From: Leptolyngbya sp. FACHB-261
GTDB taxonomy: Bacteria; Cyanobacteriota; Cyanobacteriia; FACHB-261
DNA: 64,000 bases
Assembly (NCBI RefSeq): GCF_014696065.1
Contig: NZ_JACJPL010000026.1
Location: 248,001 to 312,000 of the forward strand
Direction: 5' to 3'
Every line of letters begins with the position of its first letter. Within the stretch, counting starts at the first letter, position 1. Of the stretch, positions 18,045 to 26,723 are shown in pieces. The notes under the pieces are model-generated. The model did no database searches and was not told the DNA's origin. It saw only the letters and a list, made by a program, of their open reading frames with translations. The position numbers and the translations under genes are program-made.

Positions 18045-18141
18045 AGTCGAGATGTGATCTAAGCCACAATATAATCACGATACAAACAGGCACGACACAG
18101 ATAAGCCCAATGCAAAGAGAATGGCTACCTGGAGGGGGTGC

Positions 18142-18585
18142 TTAGTCCAGGTCTGGTTGCCGGTTGAGCGTGAGCCAGTATATGTTGAGCGCCTTCACAG
18201 TTTCTAGCAGAGACTCGAATCCGACTGGTTTGAGTAAGTAAGAGTTAACGCCTAGATCATAGGCACGTTGAAGGTCAGTGTTCTCCTGCGAAGAAGTCAG
18301 CACGACAACCGGCAAACGCCTCAAGGGCGTTTGCTGCCGCAGCCATTCTAGGACTTCTAAACCTGACAAACGGGGCAATTTCAAATCCAGCAGGATTAAC
18401 ACTGGCAGGGGGTGACGTTCCCGATCACCATACTCCGCTGCTCCCATCAGGTAGTCCAGAGCAGACTGACCGTTATTGACCACTTGAGGGAGGGTAAGAC
18501 TAGCCTTGCGAAAAGCCCGTTGGATGAGAAGGACGTCATTAATATCGTCCTCCACCAATAGAATGGTGCGATTGTCAGAGCTCAT
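18142..18585 (-). CDS. Response regulator, single receiver domain (Rcp1-like)
   Basis: A 147-residue CheY-like receiver without an output domain. The acidic pocket is LLVEDD, the phospho-acceptor Asp lies in LILLDLKLPRLSG (about residue 70), the Thr/Ser switch is VVLTSS and the invariant Lys is in YLLKPVG. The inserted loop between helix 2 and strand 3 (AAEYGDRERHPL) is typical of Rcp1-like regulators that work with phytochrome-type kinases. The start overlaps the stop of the upstream kinase by four bases (ATGA), so the kinase is its probable phospho-donor. With no DNA-binding domain, output should be protein-protein. Confidence 0.95.
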   Translation of the reverse strand: MSSDNRTILLVEDDINDVLLIQRAFRKASLTLPQVVNNGQSALDYLMGAAEYGDRERHPLPVLILLDLKLPRLSGLEVLEWLRQQTPLRRLPVVVLTSSQENTDLQRAYDLGVNSYLLKPVGFESLLETVKALNIYWLTLNRQPDLD

Positions 18586-19994
18586 GGTTGTTCAGGTTGT
18601 TCCATCGCTTTGCGTAGCTCTATCCAGAATCGACTCCCCTGCCCCAACTGAGACTCCAATCCGATCCGGCCCCCCATCCGTTCTGTTCCCCTACGAACAA
18701 TGGCTAGGCCAATGCCGGTACCAGGATAGCTCTCAACGCCGTGCAGCCGTTCAAACACGCGAAAGATACGACTGTAATATTGTGGGTCAATGCCAATGCC
18801 ATTGTCTCCAACCCACAGACGAATCCAGTCTCCCTGCTCTTCTGTCCAAAGATGAATTTGAGGTTGCTGATCGGGCGCGACAAACTTAATGGCATTACTG
18901 AGTATATTAGTAACCACTTGGACCAGAATCGGTCGATGCCCCATGACCCGAGGCAGCGTTTCTGCAACTTCAATCTGAGCCTTACGGACCTGCACATCCG
19001 CCTCTAGTTGGCGGAGGGCGTCTTGAATGACTATGGCTAAGTTAACAGGCTGGAGCTGAAAATCAGCCCGGCTTAAGCGGCTGTAGGTCAGCAGATCATT
19101 GATGAGCGTATCCATCCGCTCAGCAGCATCAACAATACGCTGAGTGTACTCCTGAGCGAGTGTGTCCAACTGGTCGGCGTAGTCTTCCTTCAGCGCTAGA
19201 GAGAAGCCTTGCATTGCCCGCAGGGGGGCACGCAGGTCATGGGAGACCGAGAATGCGAAAGCTTCTAATTCTTCATTGGCAGCTTGAAGCTGGCTGGTCC
19301 GCTGCTCAACTCGTTGCTCCAGACTCTGGTTGAGCAGTTGAATCTCCGCTTCAGATTCTAGACGCGCCTTAATATCGCGGTTAATAAAGTAGTAGACTAA
19401 GCACAGAAACAAAACATCGAATGCGGTGGCTAAAGAGAACGTCAGAATCGCCCCTTGACTGCTTTCTCTTGCCCGTTGAGATAAGCGTTGTAACGAAGCA
19501 TTCTCCTCGCGTTGCATCTGATCGATCACTCGACGCACATCGTCCATCTCCCGCTTGCCACGGTCTGATAAAACGATAGGTAGAGCTGCGTCTAAGCCTT
19601 GATCTTTACGTAGGTTGATAGTTTCTTGAAGTTCGGCAAGCTTATTATTAATCTGTTCTTCAAGCAAAGGGATTCTACTGTTTTGCGTGGGCCTATCATT
19701 GGTCAGCCTTTTGAGGTTTTCAAGACGTTGATTGATACTTGAAACAGCCGTTCGATAGGGGTCCAAGTAATTCTCTCGCCCGGTCAGCAAATAACCCCGC
19801 TGACCAGTTTCAGCATCTTTTACAGTTGAAAGAGTTTTCTCCAGTTCCTCGATCGTCTCATGACTATCAGTAACTAACGCTTGATTCCTCGCCAGAGCGA
19901 GGATGTCTTGATAGGAAAGCAGAGCATTTACTAGCAAAATCGTTAGTAATATACCAAAACCTGTTGTAATTTTCTCTGTGATAGACCACTTCAC
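18582..19994 (-). CDS. CHASE3-domain sensor histidine kinase
   Basis: About 470 residues if started at GTG 19994, which has AGGAGA nine bases upstream; a TTG at 20045 would add 17 residues. TM1 lies near residues 8-28 (ITTGFGILLTILLVNALLS). The CHASE3 sensor follows, with the hallmark AETGQRGYLLTGRENYLDPY. TM2 is FSLATAFDVLFLCLVYYFI. A coiled coil (LLNQSLEQRVEQRTSQLQ) leads to HisKA with the phospho-His in SVSHDLRAPLRAMQG (about H252) and a HATPase domain with NAIKFV, GDNGIGID and GTGIGLAI. CHASE3 senses an unknown extracytoplasmic cue. The kinase module resembles cyanobacterial phytochrome-type kinases, and the overlapping Rcp1-like gene is its likely partner. Confidence 0.95.
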   Translation of the reverse strand: MKWSITEKITTGFGILLTILLVNALLSYQDILALARNQALVTDSHETIEELEKTLSTVKDAETGQRGYLLTGRENYLDPYRTAVSSINQRLENLKRLTNDRPTQNSRIPLLEEQINNKLAELQETINLRKDQGLDAALPIVLSDRGKREMDDVRRVIDQMQREENASLQRLSQRARESSQGAILTFSLATAFDVLFLCLVYYFINRDIKARLESEAEIQLLNQSLEQRVEQRTSQLQAANEELEAFAFSVSHDLRAPLRAMQGFSLALKEDYADQLDTLAQEYTQRIVDAAERMDTLINDLLTYSRLSRADFQLQPVNLAIVIQDALRQLEADVQVRKAQIEVAETLPRVMGHRPILVQVVTNILSNAIKFVAPDQQPQIHLWTEEQGDWIRLWVGDNGIGIDPQYYSRIFRVFERLHGVESYPGTGIGLAIVRRGTERMGGRIGLESQLGQGSRFWIELRKAMEQPEQP

Positions 19995-20270
19995 AGTTCT
20001 ATCTCTCCTACTAAAGGGATTGGTTGAAAAACAACGATTTGCCAAATTGAACAGATAAAAGTGGCTAGACTGACCACCTATCCCCCACTAGGAAGTGATC
20101 CTAAAAGCAGCATAGGACAACGATAGGGATACAAAATCTTGTACCCTAATCTCCCAGCCATTGCTAGTGAACGATTTTTGCCCACCTTGGCAAGCAATGC
20201 ACCTATCCTTTGACCTGTTTCGCTAATCGTAGAAAGTTAGAAAAAGTAGAAATTTAGGCAGGGTGATGAG

Positions 20271-20561
20271 TCATGGGTTCAGGCCCCCACCCGCTCCACC
20301 ACGCAGTCCTGTATAGATGGACTGAGCAATTTGCTGGCCTAGACTCGATGGATCTTGGGCTGAAGCTTGAGCTGGCGTAACTGTCAGGTTGGCAGGCAAA
20401 TTGGCGATTGTGCCACCGGCTTGCCAATCTGCTGGCAAGCCCTGAACTGTGAGCAAGTGAGCCAGTTCACCCTCAATTGCCACTTGCAAGCGGCGACGCT
20501 GGCTAGGGGAAAGGTCAATGCCATTTAGGATGAGCCGGTCAATTTGCAAATTGATGTTCAT
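20271..20561 (-). CDS. Small eCIS-associated protein, 96 aa
   Basis: A 96-residue protein, last gene of the injection-system operon, overlapping the AAA ATPase stop by four bases. It starts NINLQIDRLILNGIDLSP, continues with a helical RRRLQVAIEGELAHLL segment and ends with an Ala/Gly-rich tail (LRGGAGGGLNP). No cysteine, TM segment or signal peptide. Small proteins with this kind of start are often found after the ATPase in eCIS loci; their function is not known to me. The coupling to the ATPase suggests a joint role in assembly. Confidence 0.75.
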   Translation of the reverse strand: MNINLQIDRLILNGIDLSPSQRRRLQVAIEGELAHLLTVQGLPADWQAGGTIANLPANLTVTPAQASAQDPSSLGQQIAQSIYTGLRGGAGGGLNP

Positions 20562-22672
20562 GCCACATCTTCAGGGGCTTGCCAGCGAAAATCAGCCTCG
20601 TTGATTGGGCGTTCTAGCTTGCGAAATTCTGTGCGTGCTGCTGATAAAACGTGAGGCATCGTAACTGCCGTTCCCGCCCGCGCAGCCAGAAAAGCAGCAT
20701 TAATTGCAATCGTGTGAATGCTACCCCCTGCTAGATTCAAACGTCCCAGTCGCTCCAGATCTAGAGCTTGAGTGGGAGCATCCTCAGGAAACACTTTCTG
20801 CCACAGACGCTTGCGGTCAGACACGGACGGAAACGGAAATGCAATCACAAAGCGTAGGCGGCGCAGAAAAGCATTATCCAAAGCACTTTTTAAATTAGTT
20901 GCTAGAATCGCCAGCCCACTGTAGGTTTCAAGCCGCTGCAACAGGTAATTAACCTCAATGTTGGCGTAGCGGTCGTGGCTGTCTTTGACCTCGCTGCGTT
21001 TGCCAAATAGAGCATCGGCCTCATCGAAAAAGAGCAGTGCTCCCCCATCTTCCGCCGCGTCGAAAAGACGGCGCAGATTCTTCTCTGTTTCGCCGATGTA
21101 TTTGCTCACTACTGCTGAGAGATCAATGCGATAGAGGTTCAGGCTTAGATCGTTCGCTAGTACCTCAGCCGCCATAGTTTTGCCCGTGCCGCTCTCGCCC
21201 GCAAATAGAGCGTTCACGCCGAGACCACGATTCATGCGACGACGGAAACCCCAATCGTCATACACGGTGCTGCGTTGACGCACCTGATCAGCAATTTGGT
21301 GCAACAGATCCAGCTCCTCAGCCGGGAGCACAATATCGTCCCAGGTTGCTTTGGCATCAAGGCGCTGGGCTAGGGTGTCCAGTTGAGGACGCGTGCTAGC
21401 AAGACAGCCTTGCCATAGCAGGTTGTCTAGCGCAGTTGCCTGATAAGTTGTTCCCGATTGAGCTGCCCCCGATTGAGCTGTCTCTATCTGTACTGTCTCT
21501 ATCTGTGCTGTTTTTTTCCACGCCGACTGCGTAATTTTGGCAATCTCAGCTAAGTTCAAGCGAAATTGATTAGCAAGGCGAGCTGGATTCTGGCCAGCTT
21601 GCTCCCCTAGCGCTAGTTGCCAAAGCTGCCGCTGCTCGGTTGGCGTCGGTTTGGGAATATCCAAGCTGAGCACTGCCCGGTCCAAAGTCAAACCAACGTC
21701 TCGGCTATCAAGAAAGAAAATACCATTACTACGGCTGAGAAAACGGCGGAGCAGAGCTAGTGAACCCGCCTGATCGGGCGCGTTATCTACCGCTTCAAGA
21801 TCTAGATAGAGAGCTAATGGTAGCAAGAGGCTTTCCCGTTGCCACAGACGGCTAAGCAACTCTAAGTCAGACGCCTGAGCAGGCAGCAGTTCTACCGGTA
21901 GCCGATAGGGATGTAAGCCAAGTTCAGTGCAGGTTTGCCAAGCAATCAGCTGCTTACTGGCCGGATCTGCACCCAGCAATTGCAAGACTGGTAAGGGTTG
22001 GTTGGGAGCAGCCTGCCGTAAGTGGTCCACAATTTCCCTTACGATTGCCAGCTGAGAGGGGGGCAGGGGCAGCCCTTCGGCTAAAAGCTGGTGCGGATCG
22101 AAGGAAAACAGCAGGGAGCCCAGCTGCTCATCCAGTTCATTCAGGCCTTTCAAATAATTGACAATGCGCTGATTAGCGCGCATGGAGCTAGTGGTCAGCG
22201 GTTGGGCACTAGTTTGATTGATTTCGATCAGTCGCCAGTAGCGTAACGGGCGTTCTGGAGAGAGCAGGTCCCAAGCCGGTTCGTCAAACAGGGTCAGGGC
22301 CAAGGCCAGCGTGGGATAGGGCCGATTTGGATCATCCTGCGCCTGGGCACAGAGACTGGGAATCCGTGTATCTAGCTCCATTGCTGCGCACAGCAGCAGC
22401 ACCGCTTGCTCGAAGCGGGACAGCCCAAACCGTTGACTTAGAAGCACGAGGGCAGGCGGCGGTTGCAAATCCTCAGGACCGTTGAGCACCGTAATGGCCT
22501 GTGCCAGATCTGCCGCAGATCTGGCTTCTGAGCGGCTGAGTTGGGCCAAACGGGAGCGCAACCAGGCTAGGGCTGAGGTCAGATAACGCTCGTTGCCGAC
22601 TAGCCAGGTGTTGTGCCAAGTATCGGGCTGGGTAGCGGGCCGGGCATGGGGCCAAGGGTCGGACGTGCTCAT
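20558..22672 (-). CDS. AAA+ ATPase of contractile injection system (Afp15/Pvc15-like)
   Basis: A 704-residue protein. The N-terminal 430 residues are a degenerate winged-helix/AAA-like region with VLLSQRFGLSRFEQAVLLLCA, typical of eCIS ATPases. The active AAA+ domain is C-terminal: Walker A FAGESGTGKTMAAEV (Lys near 498), Walker B ALLFFDEADALFGKR (Asp near 550), sensor LAILATNLK and the arginine-finger region FLRRLRFVIAFPFP. Family members are thought to assist particle assembly, or load or remodel components; they are cytosolic. A Gln/Thr-rich repeat (IETVQIETAQSGAAQSGTT) sits just before the AAA domain. Both ends overlap neighbours by four bases. Confidence 0.9.
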   Translation of the reverse strand: MSTSDPWPHARPATQPDTWHNTWLVGNERYLTSALAWLRSRLAQLSRSEARSAADLAQAITVLNGPEDLQPPPALVLLSQRFGLSRFEQAVLLLCAAMELDTRIPSLCAQAQDDPNRPYPTLALALTLFDEPAWDLLSPERPLRYWRLIEINQTSAQPLTTSSMRANQRIVNYLKGLNELDEQLGSLLFSFDPHQLLAEGLPLPPSQLAIVREIVDHLRQAAPNQPLPVLQLLGADPASKQLIAWQTCTELGLHPYRLPVELLPAQASDLELLSRLWQRESLLLPLALYLDLEAVDNAPDQAGSLALLRRFLSRSNGIFFLDSRDVGLTLDRAVLSLDIPKPTPTEQRQLWQLALGEQAGQNPARLANQFRLNLAEIAKITQSAWKKTAQIETVQIETAQSGAAQSGTTYQATALDNLLWQGCLASTRPQLDTLAQRLDAKATWDDIVLPAEELDLLHQIADQVRQRSTVYDDWGFRRRMNRGLGVNALFAGESGTGKTMAAEVLANDLSLNLYRIDLSAVVSKYIGETEKNLRRLFDAAEDGGALLFFDEADALFGKRSEVKDSHDRYANIEVNYLLQRLETYSGLAILATNLKSALDNAFLRRLRFVIAFPFPSVSDRKRLWQKVFPEDAPTQALDLERLGRLNLAGGSIHTIAINAAFLAARAGTAVTMPHVLSAARTEFRKLERPINEADFRWQAPEDVA

Positions 22673-23889
22673 GGCAGAACAACCTTTTGGGCTGGATCGA
22701 AAACTGGCGGCGAGACGGAGCGGTCTACTAGGAGACTATCCACGCCATCGACCCGCAAGCGCAGCCAGTACTCACCCCTGGGAACACTGCGGCGGTCAAA
22801 ACGCAGTTGCTCAAGCTTTTGTGTTGTGACCGGCGCGTCGGGGTCAACCTGTGGGCGCAATTCCCGCTCGCCTAGCAACAGCACCACCTGTTGCTCCGGC
22901 CAGATCTGAGGCCGACAGGTCAGCGTCAGCTGCTCCGGTCCCAAAACTGGTGCTGGCAGAATTTCAGGAGCAAGGGTGAAGGGTAGAGCATTAGTGGTTT
23001 GGATTCTGCCGTCCTGCCTGACCTGTACAGAGACCGTATAAGCTCCAGCAGGCCAGTCTGTAGCTTGGTCCGGCAGGATGACTGTCAAGGCAGTTGCAGT
23101 GCTGTTGGGCTGAGCAGCCAGTTCGATGGGGGCAGCTAAGCGCGGATGGCGAAAGCGCACTACGGGTTCAGGTTCACTATCGAGGTGATTGCCCCGCAAG
23201 ACGAGAGGCTCGCCTAAACGCAGGCTAGGCTGCTGATTGGGCAGTTGCAGCGATTCGAGAGTGGGAAAGGGCGGCGTCAGGCTGGCTTGAGCGAGCACAC
23301 CTCGATCGCTGGTACCACGCGTCAGCACAGGTAGAGGGGTGCGGATCGGACGCTGGCTATCAATTAAGACAACCGAAACTTCGTAGGCGGCCGAGATCCG
23401 GTACTGAGTTTGAAAGGTTGTCCAAAGCTTGGAAAGATCTTCTAGCGAAAGTGGTTGTGGCGTGATGCGTACCCGCTCGATTTGATTGTGCAAGTCACTA
23501 TCAGCCAGAGCGGTTTGGATATCCAGAGGATTGAGCAGGGTGTGGTCGTGCAGAATGCGCATTGCTTGCCCCAACAAGCGATGGCCAATGACATCATCGT
23601 TACCCTGGCTGTAGGCCGTGACTAGGTAGTAAAGGTTTAGGGCAAGGGGCAAGGGACCTGTCTCACCAGGCCGAACCCGCTTGGGCATGCTGGTGTTGCT
23701 CCAGGCTGCATTGGGCAGGGTTTGGTAGAGAAACAAATTGATTTGATTGCCACTGTCGCCGTTCTCGCGAGCTTTGTCTGGTGGCCGGGTAGTGACGCTG
23801 CCACTGCCCAATTCCTCGGTGCTGCCCTGCGCAATCAAGTTACGCAGGGTCGCCGTTACAGCAGCAATTGCCAGAGAATTGCTCATCAC
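22669..23889 (-). CDS. DUF4255 protein (Pvc16/Afp16-like tail-cap protein) with Ig-like region
   Basis: A 406-residue protein. Residues 1-190 match DUF4255: SLAIAAVTATLRNLI, INLFLYQTLPNAAWSN, LALNLYYLVTAYSQ and LGQAMRILHDHTLL. In Afp/PVC particles this protein caps the tube and sheath end and stops polymerisation. Residues about 225-400 look like beta-sandwich IPT/Ig-type modules (GEPLVLRGNHLDSEPEPVVRF; VILPDQATDWPAGAYTVSVQV), a usual extension in this family. It overlaps the ATPase start by four bases and its own start overlaps the preceding stop by one base, within the tightly coupled operon. Confidence 0.88.
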   Translation of the reverse strand: MMSNSLAIAAVTATLRNLIAQGSTEELGSGSVTTRPPDKARENGDSGNQINLFLYQTLPNAAWSNTSMPKRVRPGETGPLPLALNLYYLVTAYSQGNDDVIGHRLLGQAMRILHDHTLLNPLDIQTALADSDLHNQIERVRITPQPLSLEDLSKLWTTFQTQYRISAAYEVSVVLIDSQRPIRTPLPVLTRGTSDRGVLAQASLTPPFPTLESLQLPNQQPSLRLGEPLVLRGNHLDSEPEPVVRFRHPRLAAPIELAAQPNSTATALTVILPDQATDWPAGAYTVSVQVRQDGRIQTTNALPFTLAPEILPAPVLGPEQLTLTCRPQIWPEQQVVLLLGERELRPQVDPDAPVTTQKLEQLRFDRRSVPRGEYWLRLRVDGVDSLLVDRSVSPPVFDPAQKVVLP

Positions 23890-25433
23890 TAGCCTCCATT
23901 GCGCTGTTTCAAGTAGTCATCCAATGAACGTGTGGGACTGCGTCGGGTTGGCTGGGCACGTGAAGTAGCCGGTGGCGTTGGTGGATTAGCCCGAACTTCG
24001 ATCCGACCAATACGAATCTCGACGGTGGGTAGGCTGGCACTGGCTGTCTGCTGTTCTTGACGTTCTGTTGCTCTAGGCTCTGCCTGAACCAAGTTTGGAT
24101 GGGTCAGGTTTTGGCTGTCTGAGGCGATCATTGGAGCTGGCTGCTGGGGTAAGCCGAGCACAGGTTGGGTGAGGCTATGAAGCTGAGCTGCCCCAAGCAT
24201 GCTCGGGCTCTCCGGTGAACCTGTTGGAGATGGTTGAGGATTGCCTGAGAATACTGAAGCCAGTGAATCAGAACCCACATCCCTGGAACGCAGAGACGAG
24301 GAAAGGAGGGGCTCTTGGTGGCTGAGGCCACTTTGCTCCTTGCCTTGCCCCAAGAGGATACCGACCTCAAGTGCTTCAGGTAAGGACAAAGAGCCCTGCT
24401 GATTCAGCGCAACTGGCGGCGATACAGACTCAGAAGCGCCGACTTCAGAAGATTGACGTCGGAGTTCACGCATCTCCTCCGGGTGGGGAGAAACCAATAT
24501 TTGCTCTCTGCGCTGCTCCTGGTTAACGTGCCATACAGGATTGGGAGGAGTTGCAGAAATCAAGGGCAGATCAGTAGAGGTAGCAGTCGAATCCAAAACA
24601 GGCTTGGACTCGAAGCTAGAACTTGATGGCTGGTCCGCAGATAGTGCTAAGTCTGAAGAGACCGAAGCAGATAATGGCTCAACTCCAGCTCGGAAAGAAC
24701 GCTCAGATCTCGGTGGCGCCTCAGTTCCAGAATCGGCTAGGGGTTGAGGCTCGGGCCAAGCTTCGCTACTCCGCAGCTCTGCCGGAGGCGTCTGTAGATC
24801 TGCTGGACTAGAAGGACTTAAGGCTGGGGCTGATGGCAGCAAGGGCGAGGCTGAAGGGGCTAAGCCAGGTGCCGCAGAGGATCGTTGACTGGACGTTGAC
24901 TCAGGTTGTCTTGCAGGAGGGGCAGAGATACTCTCAGTGGAAGCCACTCCCGGAGGTTGGCCAGGGAGCTGCAAACCAGTCTGGATCAACAGGTCCTCAG
25001 TTTGAGTTGGGAAACCAGAGGAACCAGTTTCAACCGGATTTACAAGCGGAGAGGCTGAGTCTGACAACTGCGAAGACTGCGAAGACAACTGCAAAGGCTG
25101 GCCAGAGGTCGACGTCGGGGTTGAAGTGAGAGGGCTTTCTGAACTCTGTCCTGCTGACATCGGGACTTGCCTATCCAGCTGCTGAGACGGTCCAAACTGC
25201 TGCCGACTTGGCGCTGAGTTTGGCGGCAAAGATGGCGCTGAGAAAACTGTTTCCAGCTCAGGGCCAGCCTCATCTGAGGAGGGGACTTGTATTGTAGGTA
25301 CTTGCTGCTCTGACAAAGCCCAGGTGCTGCCGACCATCTCCTGTTGGGGTGCAAACAGGGAGGCGACTACTGGTTGCACTCCTGAGGTCAAGCCCAGTGT
25401 GCGTTGAGTCAGACGAGTGAGAAAGTCCGTCAT
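23889..25433 (-). CDS. Disordered Ser/Pro/Gln-rich eCIS protein with conserved C-terminal tail
   Basis: A 514-residue low-complexity protein. Residues about 30-455 are dominated by Ser, Pro, Gln, Ala and Glu with no hydrophobic core and are probably disordered. The ends are different: the first 35 residues contain the amphipathic start DFLTRLTQRTLGLTSG, and the tail carries VEIRIGRIEVRANPP followed by SLDDYLKQRNGG. A similar tail, as I remember it, recurs in eCIS-linked proteins of other bacteria and could be a docking peptide. Both ends overlap neighbours by one base. Function is unknown; ruler, scaffold or anchoring roles are possible. Confidence 0.75.
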   Translation of the reverse strand: MTDFLTRLTQRTLGLTSGVQPVVASLFAPQQEMVGSTWALSEQQVPTIQVPSSDEAGPELETVFSAPSLPPNSAPSRQQFGPSQQLDRQVPMSAGQSSESPLTSTPTSTSGQPLQLSSQSSQLSDSASPLVNPVETGSSGFPTQTEDLLIQTGLQLPGQPPGVASTESISAPPARQPESTSSQRSSAAPGLAPSASPLLPSAPALSPSSPADLQTPPAELRSSEAWPEPQPLADSGTEAPPRSERSFRAGVEPLSASVSSDLALSADQPSSSSFESKPVLDSTATSTDLPLISATPPNPVWHVNQEQRREQILVSPHPEEMRELRRQSSEVGASESVSPPVALNQQGSLSLPEALEVGILLGQGKEQSGLSHQEPLLSSSLRSRDVGSDSLASVFSGNPQPSPTGSPESPSMLGAAQLHSLTQPVLGLPQQPAPMIASDSQNLTHPNLVQAEPRATERQEQQTASASLPTVEIRIGRIEVRANPPTPPATSRAQPTRRSPTRSLDDYLKQRNGG

Positions 25434-26173
25434 CAGCCGCTCACTAAATCTAGATAGAACTGCCGTCGTAGCGGGCTCATCGCTAAAATGTCAGCCTCAC
25501 GCCAGCCGTAGAATCGCGCTAGGGTATGCACTTCCCGCAATAAGCGTTTAGCCTGCACGCCAAGCTCGGTCCAGAAGAACGAGAGGATGTCAAACAGGGC
25601 TGACCAGCGGTGCTGGCAGGCTGGACATTCGAGGTTCAATTGAATTTCTGCCTGGGGATCCCATTCAGTCATTTGTTCGACTAGTTGCTCCAACACCTGT
25701 GGAGGCAACTCAGCGTAAGTAACCGATGAGCCCTGACGACTAGCTTTAAGCAAACAGCGTTGAAGTAACCAGGGGGAAGGCGTTGCTCTGGCTCGGACTA
25801 AAGCAGCTAAATCCCAGCTATTGGGCAGGCGTAATTCCAACTCAAATTCTGCCAGGGTCAACGAGTAAGTTTGCACTTTAGAGCTAGCAGTATCAGTGGC
25901 GTCTATCAGACGGATATCTGCGGCATTCAGCGCGAATTCCAAGCGTTCTTTGCAACGTGAACATTCAGCTGAACCGGTCAATTGGGAGCCAAATGTGAGT
26001 TCTCTAAGCGTCAACAAGTGAGCATCGCGTTGGCCAATACTCAGCGAGGCGAGTTCAGCCGATGAGCGCTCTGGGTAAGCGAAACGAAGCAGGGTCAACG
26101 CCCTATCTAAAGGATGCTGACCCTGTCCGATTTCCCAGATCTGCAAGATTTGATGGGCAGACAGGGGACGCAT
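25433..26173 (-). CDS. T4 gp26-like baseplate hub chaperone/zinc protein of eCIS
   Basis: A 246-residue protein. The start (LSAHQILQIWEIGQGQHPLDRAL) and the body match the group annotated as T4-type baseplate hub assembly proteins in contractile injection loci. Two CxxC pairs, CSRCKERLEF near residue 70 and CPACQHRWSAL near 190, could hold one zinc ion. The C-terminus WREADILAMSPLRRQFYLDLV is the most typical segment, found in many tail assembly proteins. It presumably helps assemble the baseplate hub, although the baseplate genes are not in this window. It lies between the tube gene (3-base gap) and the disordered protein (1-base overlap). Confidence 0.75.
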   Translation of the reverse strand: MRPLSAHQILQIWEIGQGQHPLDRALTLLRFAYPERSSAELASLSIGQRDAHLLTLRELTFGSQLTGSAECSRCKERLEFALNAADIRLIDATDTASSKVQTYSLTLAEFELELRLPNSWDLAALVRARATPSPWLLQRCLLKASRQGSSVTYAELPPQVLEQLVEQMTEWDPQAEIQLNLECPACQHRWSALFDILSFFWTELGVQAKRLLREVHTLARFYGWREADILAMSPLRRQFYLDLVSG

Positions 26174-26176
26174 GCT

Positions 26177-26707
26177 TTAGCTCGGTTCTGTGAAGCTGGG
26201 TTCAGTGGGCTCGGTTACTTCATAATCCCGTTCCCAGCCTTCGTTTTGCAACTTGATGCTCTGAATCGCAATCGCCTTGCCATTAGCATCTAATTCGGGC
26301 AAAGCCTGAAATTCAGACACCCAACAACGAAAGACTTTGTAGGCAATGGCAACTTGACCTGCTTCGTTGAGAACTTCGATGATAATGTCTTTGCGAAAGT
26401 CCTTGAGTGAGACTTCTGAACCTAAACCAGAACCATAATTCCAAACTTTATTAGCCCACTTTTCGAACTCGGTGTCGTGAGTGACGCCTCGCTCTAAAGT
26501 AATCGGTTCGTATTTAGTCGGTCCTGGTGAATAGCGTTCGCTGCTGAGATCCCCACCTTCGCGATGAGGAATTGCCTCGGTGCTGCGTTTGAGGGAGCCA
26601 ACTTTGCTGACGCCAGCGACATACCTTCCATCCCACTTGACGCGGAACTTGAAGTTTTTGTACGGATCAAAACGGTAGGTGTTGACAGTGAATTGAGGTG
26701 CAGGCAT
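26177..26707 (-). CDS. Contractile injection system tube protein (gp19/Hcp-like)
   Basis: A 176-residue tail-tube protein. It begins YRFDPYKNFKFRVKWDG, followed by VAGVSKVGSLKRSTEAI and the loop YSPGPTKYEPITLERGVTHD, all typical of the phage T4 gp19-like tube family. The C-terminal extension ends in VTEPTEPSFTEPS. Hexameric rings of this protein stack into the inner tube that is pushed out on sheath contraction. The gene follows the sheath gene with a 16-base gap. Only one tube gene is present, while many eCIS have two or three. Confidence 0.92.
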   Translation of the reverse strand: MPAPQFTVNTYRFDPYKNFKFRVKWDGRYVAGVSKVGSLKRSTEAIPHREGGDLSSERYSPGPTKYEPITLERGVTHDTEFEKWANKVWNYGSGLGSEVSLKDFRKDIIIEVLNEAGQVAIAYKVFRCWVSEFQALPELDANGKAIAIQSIKLQNEGWERDYEVTEPTEPSFTEPS

Positions 26708-26723
26708 GACTTGTTCTTACTCC

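Noticed and set aside
24128-25354. Several frames of 60-104 codons opposite or alternate to the disordered eCIS protein
   Set aside because: Low-complexity Ser/Pro/Gln coding leaves other frames open; none has a ribosome-binding site or recognisable domain.
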